From Synechococcus sp. 1G10 (GTDB lineage Bacteria; Cyanobacteriota; Cyanobacteriia; PCC-6307; Cyanobiaceae), in contig NZ_NQKW01000013.1 of the NCBI RefSeq assembly GCF_002252625.1, positions 1-64,000 on the forward strand: a stretch of 64,000 bases of DNA, in the 5' to 3' direction. The notes beneath the pieces were generated by a model. The model worked only from the letters and a program-made list of their open reading frames with translations, was not told the DNA's origin and did not search any database. The stretch's first letter is position 1. The number at the start of each line of letters is the position of its first letter. Below, one piece after another: positions 45,358-54,236 of the stretch. The position numbers and the translations under genes are program-made.

Positions 45358-46311
45358 CTCGGCTTCATCGGCTCCACCCTGGCGATCCGGCTGTGCGACC
45401 TGGGAGCCCGGGTGACAGTGATCGACAGCCTGGTGCCGGAGTACGGGGGCAATCTCCATAACCTCAGCGGCTATGCGGAACGCGTACGCATCAACCTGTC
45501 CGACATTCGCGACTGCTTCTCGCTGGAGGCGCTGCTGGGGGGGCAGGAGGTGATCTTCAACCTGGCCGGACAGACAAGCCACCTCGATTCCATGAAAGAT
45601 CCCCAGACGGATCTGGCGATCAACTTCACGGCTCAGCTGAGCCTTCTGCAACTGTGTCGCCGCGTCAATCCCGGCGCTCGGATCGTGTTCGCCAGCACGA
45701 GATAGCTCTATGGACGCCCCGCCTACCTACCGGTGGACGAGGACCATCCCGTGCATCCGATTGACGTCAACGGGATCAACAAGTTGTCCGCAGAGCTCTA
45801 TCATCGCCTGTACCACGAGGTGTATGGACTGAGCACCTGCGTGCTGCGACTCACCAACACGATCGGACCGCGCATGCGCATCCGCGATGCCCGTCAGACC
45901 TTCCTTGGTATCTGGGTCAGACAGCTGCTGGAGCGGCAGCCGATTCAGGTCTGGGGAGGTGACCAGCTGCGCGATTTCAACGACGTCGAGGACGTGGTGG
46001 ATGCCCTGTTGCTGGCAGGCAGCGATCCCTCCCTGCTACCGGGTCCGTACAACCTTGGCGCCCCTGAGACGATCAGCCTGCGACAGCTGGCAGAACTGCT
46101 GATCGAGGTCCATGGCGGGGGGCATCTGGAGATCCTGCCCTTTCCGGAAGAGCGCCGCAGGATCGACATCGGCAACTACTACTCCTCCTACAGCCGCTTT
46201 GAGCAGGCCACGGGCTGGTCGCCCAGCAGGCCGCTGCGCGCCACGCTGCAACGCACCATCACCTACTACCAACAGCACGCGCGCCATTACCTGCCGGTCC
46301 AGCCGGACTGA
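45358..46311 (+). pseudogene. SDR epimerase/dehydratase, 5'-truncated with a nonsense codon
   Basis: Homology to the SDR at 31530 begins abruptly at LGFIGSTLAIRL, so the first ~35 residues, including the first Gly of the NAD motif, are missing. An in-frame TAG at 45703-45705 replaces the CAG (Gln) of R-Q-L-Y-G in the other copy. The remainder is open to 46311 and still contains VDVNGINKLSAELYH, so the Tyr-to-Asn change is shared and predates the duplication. No start codon or ribosome site suits the fragment. It is clearly a pseudogene. Confidence 0.92.
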
Positions 46312-46342
46312 CGCCGGCCACCAGCCCGACCCCAGCCATGCC

Positions 46343-47523
46343 ATGACCCAGTCGCCCCCCGGTGCCGACCCCGGCGACCCCTTCAACTTTCCCCTCCAGG
46401 AGCTGCACCGCGATGGCGGACTGCTGCTGGAGGCCCTGGCGCACATGCGCGCCTCGGGGGAGCTGATCCTGGGGGAGGGGGTGCGCCGCTTCGAGCAGGC
46501 CTTCGGCAGCTGGCTGGCCGCCGGCAGCGACCCGCCGGCGGTGATCGGCGTGGCCAACGGCACCGATGCCCTCGAGCTGGCGCTCCGCTGCAGCGGCCTG
46601 GGGAGCGGGGATCGCGTGCTGCTGCCCGCGCACACGGCCTACGCCACCGTCGCGGCGGTGCTTCGACTGGGGGCCGAGCCGGTTTTCGTGGATGTCGAGC
46701 CCGACGTGCCCCTGCTGTCGGTGGCCCATCTGGAGGCGCTGCTGGCGGGGGAGGATCTGCGCCGGCGTCCAGCCCGGGCCCTGATCGCCGTGCATCTCTA
46801 CGGTGCTGCCTGCGATCTCGATGCCCTCAGCGCCCTGTGTGAGCGCCATGACCTCACCCTGATCGAGGACTGTGCCCAGGCCTGCGGCACCCTGGTCGGG
46901 GGGAGGCCTGTCGGCACCCGCGGACGCTTCGGGGCCTTCAGCTTCTACCCCACCAAGAATCTGGCGGCCTTCGGTGACGGCGGCGCCCTGGTGGTGAACC
47001 GCCCCGAGGATGCCGAGCTGGCCCGCCGCAGCCGTTGCTATGGCTGGGACGGATCCCGGCAGGCCGTTCAGTTCGGCGTCAACAGCCGGCTCGATGAGCT
47101 GCAGGCCTGGGTGTTGCTCGGCAAGCTCGCCCATCTTGAGGCGCGGATCGCCCAGCGCCGGCAGGTGGCCGCCTGGTACGACGCGCGCCTGGATGCCGCC
47201 TCACCGTCCCCGGGGACGGTGAGGCGTGGCGGCACAGCTATCACCTCTACGTGGTCGAGGTGCCGGAAGGGCATCGCGATGCCTTGCTGGCCGCCGGTCG
47301 TCAGGCCGGGCTGCCCCTGGCCCTGCACTACCCCCAGGCCTGCCACCAGCATCCCCACGTGATCCGCAGCTTCGGCCCGCCGCCGGAGCTGCCACACACC
47401 AGAGCGCTTCTCGGCCGGATTCTGTCCCTGCCCCTGCACCCCTACCTGGAGGAACGGCATTTGGAGCAGGTGTGCACCCAGCTGCTGCCGCTGCTCGATG
47501 CCCCCGCGCCCCGGATCCGCTGA
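46343..47523 (+). pseudogene. DegT-family aminotransferase with a frameshift
   Basis: From ATG 46343 the frame encodes the first ~286 residues, with NGTDALELAL, LIEDCAQACG and FSFYPTKNLAAFGDGG (catalytic Lys) intact. Near 47200, in the run GCCGCCTCACCGTC, one base is missing compared with the intact copy. The frame then continues elsewhere as VPGDGEAWRHSYHLYVVEV to a stop at 47523. The total length of 1181 bases is one short of a multiple of three. The C-terminal domain would be lost, so the product should be inactive unless the shift is a sequencing error. Confidence 0.88.
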
Positions 47524-48335
47524 TGCTGCCCGAGGAGTACCGCAGCCTGGCGCGCCTGGAGGAGCGACACTGGTGGTTCATCGCCCTGCGCCGCCGGCTG
47601 CTGGCGCGGCTGGAGCGGGAAGGCCGGCGGCGCGGCCGACCCCTGCGGGTGTTCGATGCCGGCTGCGGCACCGGGGGACTGCTGCGGGCCCTGAGCCGCC
47701 GCGCCGATGTCGCCCGGGCGGAGGGCTGCGACATCCATCCGCTGGCGCTCGCCCATGCCCGCTCGCTGGGGCTGGAGGTGCGGCACTGCTCCGTCAATGA
47801 CCTGTCGCCTGTGCTCGGCGACTGGGATCTGGTCTGTTCGGTGGATGTGCTCTACCACCGGGATGTCTCCCCCGAGCAGGCCCTGCGGGGCATGGCCGGT
47901 CTTCTGGTGCCGGGGGGCATGCTGCTGCTGAACGTGGCCGCCATGCCCTGCCTGGCTCGCAGCCACGACGTGCGGGTGATGGGAGCCCGGCGCTTCCTGC
48001 CGGCCGGGCTGCACCGGCTGGTCGAGGCGAGCGGTTTCTCCGTAGAGGAGATCCGCTACTGGAATGGAACGCTGACGCCGCTGCTGTGGCTGCGCCTGTG
48101 GCTGCGCCTGTGGCTGCGCCTGCGGCTGGGTGACCTGATGCGGCGTCCCGAGGGGGCATCCGGCGCCGAGGATTGCCCAGGGGACTCGGAGCTGCGGCTC
48201 CCCCCAGCCTGGATCAACCGGAGCCTAGGCACTCTGCTGGAGCTGGAACGCCTGCTGGCCCCCCTGCTGCCGCAACCCTGGGGCAGCTCCCTGCTGCTGG
48301 TGGCCCGCAAGCCCCACGCCCCGCACCCTGCCTGA
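47523..48335 (+). CDS. Class I SAM-dependent methyltransferase, copy B
   Basis: 270 residues. VFDAGCGTGGLLRAL is motif I, with EGCDIHPLALAHAR and LVCSVDVLYHRDVSPEQAL following; it is homologous along its length to the protein at 33787. The TGATG overlap with the aminotransferase stop is preserved. A run WLRLWLRLWLRLRL near residue 195, created by a 12-base tandem repeat, lengthens a hydrophobic helix that is short in copy A. Frame and motifs are intact, so it is probably functional even though the two genes upstream are broken. Confidence 0.85.
   Translation: MLPEEYRSLARLEERHWWFIALRRRLLARLEREGRRRGRPLRVFDAGCGTGGLLRALSRRADVARAEGCDIHPLALAHARSLGLEVRHCSVNDLSPVLGDWDLVCSVDVLYHRDVSPEQALRGMAGLLVPGGMLLLNVAAMPCLARSHDVRVMGARRFLPAGLHRLVEASGFSVEEIRYWNGTLTPLLWLRLWLRLWLRLRLGDLMRRPEGASGAEDCPGDSELRLPPAWINRSLGTLLELERLLAPLLPQPWGSSLLLVARKPHAPHPA
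48084..48119 (+). repeat. 12-base tandem repeat, three units, inside the methyltransferase gene
   Basis: CTGTGGCTGCGC occurs three times in a row, with a degenerate partial unit after it, encoding L-W-L-R three times. Copy A has only one related unit (LWLWLRLQ), so the array expanded in copy B by slippage without breaking the frame. Confidence 0.9.
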
Positions 48336-48339
48336 GCCG

Positions 48340-49326
48340 ATGACGCCCCCCTCCCGACCCGCGCCTGTGGAACTGAGCCTCGTGATTCCGCTGTACCGCA
48401 GCGGGGGCTGCGTCGAGGCGCTGATCGGGAGGCTCGAGGCCCTGGCGATCCCCTGTTCCTGGGAGCTGGTGCTGGTCGATGACGGCAGTCCGGACGACAC
48501 GCTGGAGCAGGTCCGGCGGCGCCTTCAGCACACCAGCCTGCGGGGTCTGGTGCTGCGCCATGCCCGGAATTACGGCGAGCATGCGGCGGTGCTGACCGGC
48601 TATCGCCACAGCCAGGGTGCCTGGATCGTCAATCTCGATGACGACCTGCAGAATCCGCCCGAGGAAGCGCTGCGGCTCTGGCGGAAGGCCCGCGAGGAGG
48701 AGCTCGACGTGGTGTACGGCGAATACCGGGAGAAGCAGCACGCCACCTGGCGCAATCTCGGCAGCCGCTTCGCCAATCGCACCGCCAACTGGTTGCTGGA
48801 TCTGCCTGAGCGCTTCTATCTTTCCAGCTTTCGCTGTGTCTCCGGGCCGATCGCCAGGCGCGTGGCGGAGTATCAGGGTCCCTATCCCTACATCGATGGT
48901 CTGCTGTCGCAGTACACGCAGCGCATCGGCAGCCTGGAGGTGAGCCACGACAGCCGCTATAACGGCGTCAGCAACTACAACCTGCGTCGTCTGGTGCGGC
49001 TGTGGCTGACCATCTTCACCAGCTTCTCGATCATGCCGCTCCGGCTGGCCTCGCTGCTGGGGATGGGCCTGGCCGGTTTCGGGCTGGTGGTGATCGTGCT
49101 GCTGCTGTTGCAGGTTCTGCTGCTCGGCTCCGATGTGGCAGGCTGGCTGTCGATCATCTGTGCCATCCTGATCTTCGGCGGCCTGCAGTGCCTGCTGATC
49201 GGTGTGATGGGTGAGTATCTGGGCCGCATCTTCCTCACGGTGAGCCATAAGCCCCAGTCATTCGTGCGCAGCATGGAAGCCATCGGTGCCCCGGGAGCTC
49301 CTGTGACAGGGGGCAGCCAAGGGTGA
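48340..49326 (+). CDS. GtrB-like polyprenyl-phosphate glycosyltransferase, copy B
   Basis: 328 residues, very similar to the protein at 34565. ELSLVIPLYRSGGCVEALI, LVLVDDGSPDDTLEQV, RHARNYGEHAAVLTGY, IVNLDDDLQNPPEEALRLW and FANRTANWLLDLPERFYLSS are shared blocks. Two C-terminal helices (residues ~233-262 and ~268-298) anchor it. It starts a few bases after the methyltransferase stop, and its stop overlaps the GtrA-like GTG. It should load a sugar onto undecaprenyl phosphate for the GtrA-like flippase. Confidence 0.9.
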   Translation: MTPPSRPAPVELSLVIPLYRSGGCVEALIGRLEALAIPCSWELVLVDDGSPDDTLEQVRRRLQHTSLRGLVLRHARNYGEHAAVLTGYRHSQGAWIVNLDDDLQNPPEEALRLWRKAREEELDVVYGEYREKQHATWRNLGSRFANRTANWLLDLPERFYLSSFRCVSGPIARRVAEYQGPYPYIDGLLSQYTQRIGSLEVSHDSRYNGVSNYNLRRLVRLWLTIFTSFSIMPLRLASLLGMGLAGFGLVVIVLLLLQVLLLGSDVAGWLSIICAILIFGGLQCLLIGVMGEYLGRIFLTVSHKPQSFVRSMEAIGAPGAPVTGGSQG

Positions 49327-49766
49327 GGGCACCCCTGTTCCGTCGCCTGCGCCATCTCGGCCCGGTGCGCTGGCTGAACCACAGTCTGGTGCGCTTCCTG
49401 CTGGTGGGGGGGCTCGGCGAACTGCTGTATCTGCTGCTGTTCATGGTGGCCTCCCGCGCCGGCACGCCGACACTCGTGGCGATCACCGTCGCGGGCGGGA
49501 TCTGTCTGTTGCTGAATGCCGTGCTGCATGCCCGGATCAGCTTCCGGGTCCGCTTCCAGCGGCAGCTGCTGCTGCACTATCTGCTGATCCAGGCGGCGTG
49601 CCTGCTGCTGGCTCTCGGGCTGGGCTGGATCCTCAAGCGGCAAGAGTCGCCGGAGGTGTTGGTGGGCCTGGCAACCATGCTGCTCTGGTCCAGCATCTCC
49701 TTCCTGCTGACCCGCTGGAGCTTTCAGCGGGCGCGCACCAGCGGGCAACCAGCCCGGAAAGGATGA
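49323..49766 (+). CDS. GtrA-like flippase, intact copy
   Basis: 147 residues from GTG 49323 (GTGA overlap with the GT2 stop). There are four membrane helices at residues ~20-43, ~47-66, ~80-98 and ~108-128, beginning with LVRFLLVGGLGELLYLLLF and including LLLNAVLHARISFRVRF, the N-x-x-x-x-x-x-x-x-x-F element of GtrA proteins. It is predicted to move the lipid-linked sugar from the inner to the outer membrane face. As the counterpart in copy A has two frameshifts, this is probably the only working one. Confidence 0.88.
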   Translation: MRAPLFRRLRHLGPVRWLNHSLVRFLLVGGLGELLYLLLFMVASRAGTPTLVAITVAGGICLLLNAVLHARISFRVRFQRQLLLHYLLIQAACLLLALGLGWILKRQESPEVLVGLATMLLWSSISFLLTRWSFQRARTSGQPARKG

Positions 49767-49925
49767 ACACGAATCCTGGAAGGCAAAGCTACTGATCGCG
49801 TCCCAATGGGCCGGCTCCGGTTTGCCTGACCCATCGCATGGCTCAGTCGCCAGCATTCAGGCTGGCTGACGACAGGGGCTGGGGCCCCTGCGCCGATCGA
49901 GGGCCTCGTCAGGCCGGCGCGCAGC

Positions 49926-51560
49926 TCAGCGACGCTCGCCCGCAGTTGATGGAGCCGTGGAGCTGGCCTCCAGGCACACCAGCCAGAGGCCCCGGTAGGG
50001 CACGATCGCATCGGGGGCAGGCCAGGCACCGCAGGCTGGCAGCGTGCTGCGGTCCACGGAGGCTGGCGTGCCCTCGCTGCCTGAGCGGAGATGCGTCACC
50101 TCCAGCCCCAGCAGCTGGCGGAAGATCGCCTCGATGCTCCAGCTGGCACGAAAGGCTGATTCCCCGACACTGCTCCAGTGGGTGAAGGGCTGATTGCTCT
50201 CGGTGGTGCCGAACAGCCGGAATGGCTCGGGCGGCAGGCGGGGGTTGGCACGGGAGAGGGACCGCACGTCGGCGGCGATCGCCTGAGCCATCGCCATGTC
50301 GCGCCGCTCGAGCCGCTGGGTGAGCTCCCAGATCCGCGAGGCGAAGGCAGCTTGGGGGATCACGTAGCCCACGATCAGCAAGCCCACCAACCCCCTGATG
50401 ATCAGGCGGCTGGGAAGCGCACGGGGCACAGCCCGACCCGAGAGCCAGGCCATGGCCACCACGCTGAAGCCCACGATGCCGACGTTGCCGAGGGCGAAGG
50501 CGCGGGCCGGGAAGCCGACCTCCAGCGCCGTGTAGAGACAGAAGGGCCAGACGGTGCACCAACCTGCGGACAGCCACAGCAGGCCCAGCTGCCGCCGGCG
50601 GGCCGCCACCGTGGGGAGCGTGCGCCAGAGGTGAACGCTCAGCCACAGCACCATCAGCAGGAAGATGCTGGAGAGCAGGATCTGGGCCGGTCGCCAGAGC
50701 AGTGGAACGTTGGTGGCGTAGACATCCCGATACCGGTCGATGGACCCGAGCTTCACTAGGAACATGGAGAAGCTGGCCAGCTCCGTGCGGTAGTCGGCGA
50801 CGTGGCCGATAATCGCCAGACGGGCGGTCAGGCCGTAGATCAGCAAGGCGAGCAGCAGTCCGGCCGCGAGGCGCAGCCAGCTCCAGGGGTACGGGCGGAA
50901 GGTGCCGAGGCTGCGGCCTAGGGCGTCGAAGCCGAACAGCACCAGCACCAGCATGGCGGGGGGCTGATAGATGCCGATCGCGAACGCCACCATCGCCACT
51001 CCGAGCACGGCATCGCGCCAGCGCCGCCCCAGCAGCGGCGGGCCCGGGTTGTAGGCCACCAGCACCCCGCCCCAGAGGGAGAGCGCCGCCGGCAGGAGGT
51101 AGAGGCCGATGGCGAAACCGAAGTTGAACAGGTCCAGCAGGAAGGTATGCAGGGAGATCAGCAGGGCGGCCAGCGCGATCCAGGCCGGTGCCAGCGACGG
51201 CAGGAACAACGACAGACAGGCGGCGATCGCGAACAGAGAGCCCGCCGCGATCAGCCAGCCGTAGAAGGGAGAGAAGGCGTCCTGGAACAGCAGCCCGTAG
51301 ATCAGATCCCAGGCGGGGCGGCTCTCATAGGCCTGACGGATCGGCTTGCCGATCAGGGCCCAGTCGTCGACGTTGTAAGTGGGGGAGGTCACCTCCTGCC
51401 AGTGGATGGCGAGGAAGACCACCAGAAACAACAGCCCCCAGCGGAGCGTGGCGCGCGACCGCAGCGCGACCGGCAGGGCTGCCCAGCGTCCGGGCGCGCC
51501 GCAGCCGCGCTCCGGCACCGAGGGTCCCGAAGTGGGACGTTCATCCGGTCGCATCGTCAT
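49926..51560 (-). CDS. GtrII-like polytopic membrane glucosyltransferase, copy B
   Basis: About 544 residues with roughly ten helices, homologous along the full length to the protein at 35968. TSPTYNVDDWALIGKPIRQ follows the first helix, YNPGPPLLGRRWRDAVLGVA and IGIYQPPAMLVLVLFGF are conserved, and HWSSVGESAFRASWSIEAIF lies in the soluble tail. The ATG at 51560 is chosen by comparison with copy A; the frame extends to 51740 without homology. It should transfer a sugar from undecaprenyl phosphate to an outer glycan. It is convergent with the GtrA-like gene across a 159-base gap and divergent from pcrA. Confidence 0.82.
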   Translation of the reverse strand: MTMRPDERPTSGPSVPERGCGAPGRWAALPVALRSRATLRWGLLFLVVFLAIHWQEVTSPTYNVDDWALIGKPIRQAYESRPAWDLIYGLLFQDAFSPFYGWLIAAGSLFAIAACLSLFLPSLAPAWIALAALLISLHTFLLDLFNFGFAIGLYLLPAALSLWGGVLVAYNPGPPLLGRRWRDAVLGVAMVAFAIGIYQPPAMLVLVLFGFDALGRSLGTFRPYPWSWLRLAAGLLLALLIYGLTARLAIIGHVADYRTELASFSMFLVKLGSIDRYRDVYATNVPLLWRPAQILLSSIFLLMVLWLSVHLWRTLPTVAARRRQLGLLWLSAGWCTVWPFCLYTALEVGFPARAFALGNVGIVGFSVVAMAWLSGRAVPRALPSRLIIRGLVGLLIVGYVIPQAAFASRIWELTQRLERRDMAMAQAIAADVRSLSRANPRLPPEPFRLFGTTESNQPFTHWSSVGESAFRASWSIEAIFRQLLGLEVTHLRSGSEGTPASVDRSTLPACGAWPAPDAIVPYRGLWLVCLEASSTAPSTAGERR

Positions 51561-51842
51561 CCCTTGATTGCCCCCAGCGTCACCGGCGTTCGGAATGCTC
51601 CCCTCTGCATGGCCGTCCTGCACGCGCAAACGGACTGAATGTATTCGGCCGGCCTTCCCGCTGAACCTTCGCCGGGACGACGAGGCAGAGCGCCCTGGAA
51701 CACCGGGGAACGATTTGAGTTGGGGTATGGGAGCCTCCACCGGCGCGAGCGCCGCGCCGGGCGGGAATCCTGGGCAGGCCTCCCTTTGGGCCTCTCAGGT
51801 CCTGGCTGCCGTTGGTACCGACAGCGCAGATACCATCCAGCG

Positions 51843-54236
51843 ATGAGCTTCCTCGACGGCCTCAACGACGCCCAGCGCCGGGCGGTCGATCACCACAACG
51901 GCCCCCTGCTGGTGGTGGCAGGCGCCGGCAGCGGCAAGACCCGCGCCCTCACCCACCGCATCGCCCACCTGATCGGCCACCACGGCGTCGATCCGCACCA
52001 GCTGCTGGCCGTCACCTTCACCAACAAGGCGGCGCGGGAGATGAAGGAACGGCTGGAGCTGCTGCTGGCCCAGCGGCTCGCCACCAGGCAGTTCGGCCAG
52101 CCCTTCAGCACCCTGCAGCCCCAGCAGCAGCGGCAGCTTCGTAACCGCATCTACCGGGAGGTCACCAAAGAGCTCTGGATCGGCACCTTCCACGCCCTGT
52201 TCGCGCGGCTGCTGCGCTTCGACATCGACAAGTACAAGGACCCCGAAGGTCTCACCTGGACCCGCCAGTTCTCGATCTACGACGAATCCGACGCCCAGAC
52301 CCTGGTCAAGGAGATCGTCACCCAGGAGCTGGGTCTTGATCCCAAGCGCTTCGAGCCCAAGAAAGTGCGCTGGGCCATCAGCAATGCCAAGAATCAGGGC
52401 TGGCGGCCCGATGTGATGGAGGCGAAGGCCGAGGGGATGCGCGGCCGCAAGGAGGCCGAGGCCTACCGGCTATACCGGCGCGCCCTCGCTGCCAACAACG
52501 CCCTCGACTTCGACGACCTGCTGCTGCTGCCGGTGCAGCTGCTGCAGAGCAACGAACAGGTGCGCCACTACTGGCACGGCCGCTTCCGCCATGTGCTGGT
52601 GGATGAATACCAGGACACCAACCGCACCCAGTACGACCTGATCAAGCTGCTGGTGACCGGCGGCCGCGATCCCGAGCACTTCGACGACTGGGGCCAGCGC
52701 TCGGTCTTTGTGGTGGGCGACGCCGACCAGAGCATCTACAGCTTCCGGGCGGCTGATTTCACAATCCTGATGGGCTTCCAGGACGACTTCGGCGATCGGG
52801 CCAGTGACGAGGCCACCCGCACTATGGTGAAGCTGGAGGAGAACTACCGCTCCACCGCCACGATCCTGGAGGCGGCCAACGCCCTGATCGCCCACAACAG
52901 CGAACGCATCGACAAGGTGCTGCGCCCCACCCGCGGTGAAGGGGAACCGATCACCCTTACCCGCTGCGACGACGAGATCGCCGAGGCCGAGGCGGTGGTG
53001 CACCGCCTGCGCATGCTCGAGGCAGCCCACCCCGAGCTGAGCTGGGGCAACATGGCGATTCTTTATCGCACCAACGCCCAGAGCCGGGCGATGGAGGAAT
53101 CGCTGGTGCGTTGGGGCATCCCTTACATCGTGGTCGGGGGCCTGCGCTTCTACGACCGGCGCGAGATCAAGGACGTGCTGGCCTACCTGCGTCTGCTGGT
53201 CAACCCGGCCGACAGCGTCAGCCTGCTGCGGGTGCTGAACGTGCCGCGCCGCGGCATCGGCAAGACCACCGTGCAGCGGCTCACCGACGCCGCGGCCCAG
53301 CTGGGTCTGCCGCTCTGGGAAGTGGTGAACGATGCGGAGGCGGTGCGCTCTCTGGCGGGCCGCTCGGCGAGGGGACTGCTGCAGTTCAGCGAACTGATAA
53401 CTGATCTGAACCGCCGCATCCAGGACGCGCCCCCATCGGAACTGGTGCAGCGGGTGATGGAGCAGAGCGGCTACCTTGCCGAACTGATCACCGAGGGCAC
53501 CGATGAGGCCGAGGAGCGGCGGCGCAACCTGCAGGAGCTGGTGAACGCCGCCCTGCAATACCAGGAGGAGAACGAGGAGGGCTCGCTGGAGGGCTTCCTG
53601 GCTTCAGCCGCCCTGGCCAGCGACGCCGACAGCAAGGACACCGAGCAGGACCGGGTCACCCTGATGACCCTGCACGCCAGCAAGGGCCTGGAGTTTCCCG
53701 TGGTGTGCATGGTGGGACTGGAGCAGGGCCTTTTCCCCAGCTACCGCTCGCTGGAGGATCCCGCCGCCCTGGAAGAGGAGCGGCGCCTCTGCTACGTGGG
53801 CATCACCCGGGCCAAGGAGCGCCTGTTCCTTTCCCACGCCAGCGAGCGACGCCTGTGGGGCGGCATGCGCGAGCCAGCGGTGCCGTCGGTGTTCCTCTCG
53901 GAGCTGCCGCCGGAGCTGGTGCAGGGCGACATCCCCCACAGCGGTGGTGCCGCCATCCGGCGGGAGCAGCGGCTGGATCGGCTCACCCGTGTTGACCGGG
54001 AGGAGAGCCAGCGGGTGGCCGCCGGCGGCAGCGCCGCGGCCCCGACCAATGCGGTGCGCCGCCGCGCCCCGGCAAGGGCCTGGGCCATCGGCGATCAGTT
54101 GCGCCACGCCAGCTTCGGCGACGGCACGATCACCCACCTGTTCGGCAGCGGTGAGAAGATCTCGATCGCGGTGAAGTTCGAGGGCATGGGCCCGAAGATC
54201 CTCGATCCACGCCTGGCGCCGATCGAGCCCCTGTGA
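51843..54236 (+). CDS. pcrA: UvrD/PcrA-type DNA helicase
   Basis: 797 residues from ATG 51843 ([15 protein letters not shown]); the frame open to 51639 adds non-homologous sequence. It has all SF1A motifs: Walker [28 protein letters not shown] (Ia), VLVDEYQDTN (II), VVGDADQSIYSFRGA-like GDADQSIYSFRAAD (III), NYRSTATILEAAN (IV), TLMTLHASKGLEFPVV (V) and EERRLCYVGITRAKERLF (VI). A basic linker and Tudor-like tail (HASFGDGTITHLFG) close it, as in PcrA. It unwinds DNA 3' to 5' in repair and replication. A ~280-base divergent region precedes it. Its 5' end is duplicated at 44830. Confidence 0.96.
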   Translation: MSFLDGLNDAQRRAVDHHNGPLLVVAGAGSGKTRALTHRIAHLIGHHGVDPHQLLAVTFTNKAAREMKERLELLLAQRLATRQFGQPFSTLQPQQQRQLRNRIYREVTKELWIGTFHALFARLLRFDIDKYKDPEGLTWTRQFSIYDESDAQTLVKEIVTQELGLDPKRFEPKKVRWAISNAKNQGWRPDVMEAKAEGMRGRKEAEAYRLYRRALAANNALDFDDLLLLPVQLLQSNEQVRHYWHGRFRHVLVDEYQDTNRTQYDLIKLLVTGGRDPEHFDDWGQRSVFVVGDADQSIYSFRAADFTILMGFQDDFGDRASDEATRTMVKLEENYRSTATILEAANALIAHNSERIDKVLRPTRGEGEPITLTRCDDEIAEAEAVVHRLRMLEAAHPELSWGNMAILYRTNAQSRAMEESLVRWGIPYIVVGGLRFYDRREIKDVLAYLRLLVNPADSVSLLRVLNVPRRGIGKTTVQRLTDAAAQLGLPLWEVVNDAEAVRSLAGRSARGLLQFSELITDLNRRIQDAPPSELVQRVMEQSGYLAELITEGTDEAEERRRNLQELVNAALQYQEENEEGSLEGFLASAALASDADSKDTEQDRVTLMTLHASKGLEFPVVCMVGLEQGLFPSYRSLEDPAALEEERRLCYVGITRAKERLFLSHASERRLWGGMREPAVPSVFLSELPPELVQGDIPHSGGAAIRREQRLDRLTRVDREESQRVAAGGSAAAPTNAVRRRAPARAWAIGDQLRHASFGDGTITHLFGSGEKISIAVKFEGMGPKILDPRLAPIEPL

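Larger units (their letters stand above)
45358..51560. repeat. Paralogous six-gene cassette, copy B
   Basis: Same order and orientation as 31530-37551. Here the SDR and aminotransferase are broken, while methyltransferase, GtrB-like, GtrA-like and GtrII-like genes are intact. The left edge cuts into the SDR gene and abuts junction sequence plus a pcrA fragment; the right edge is the intergenic region in front of intact pcrA. Confidence 0.9.
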
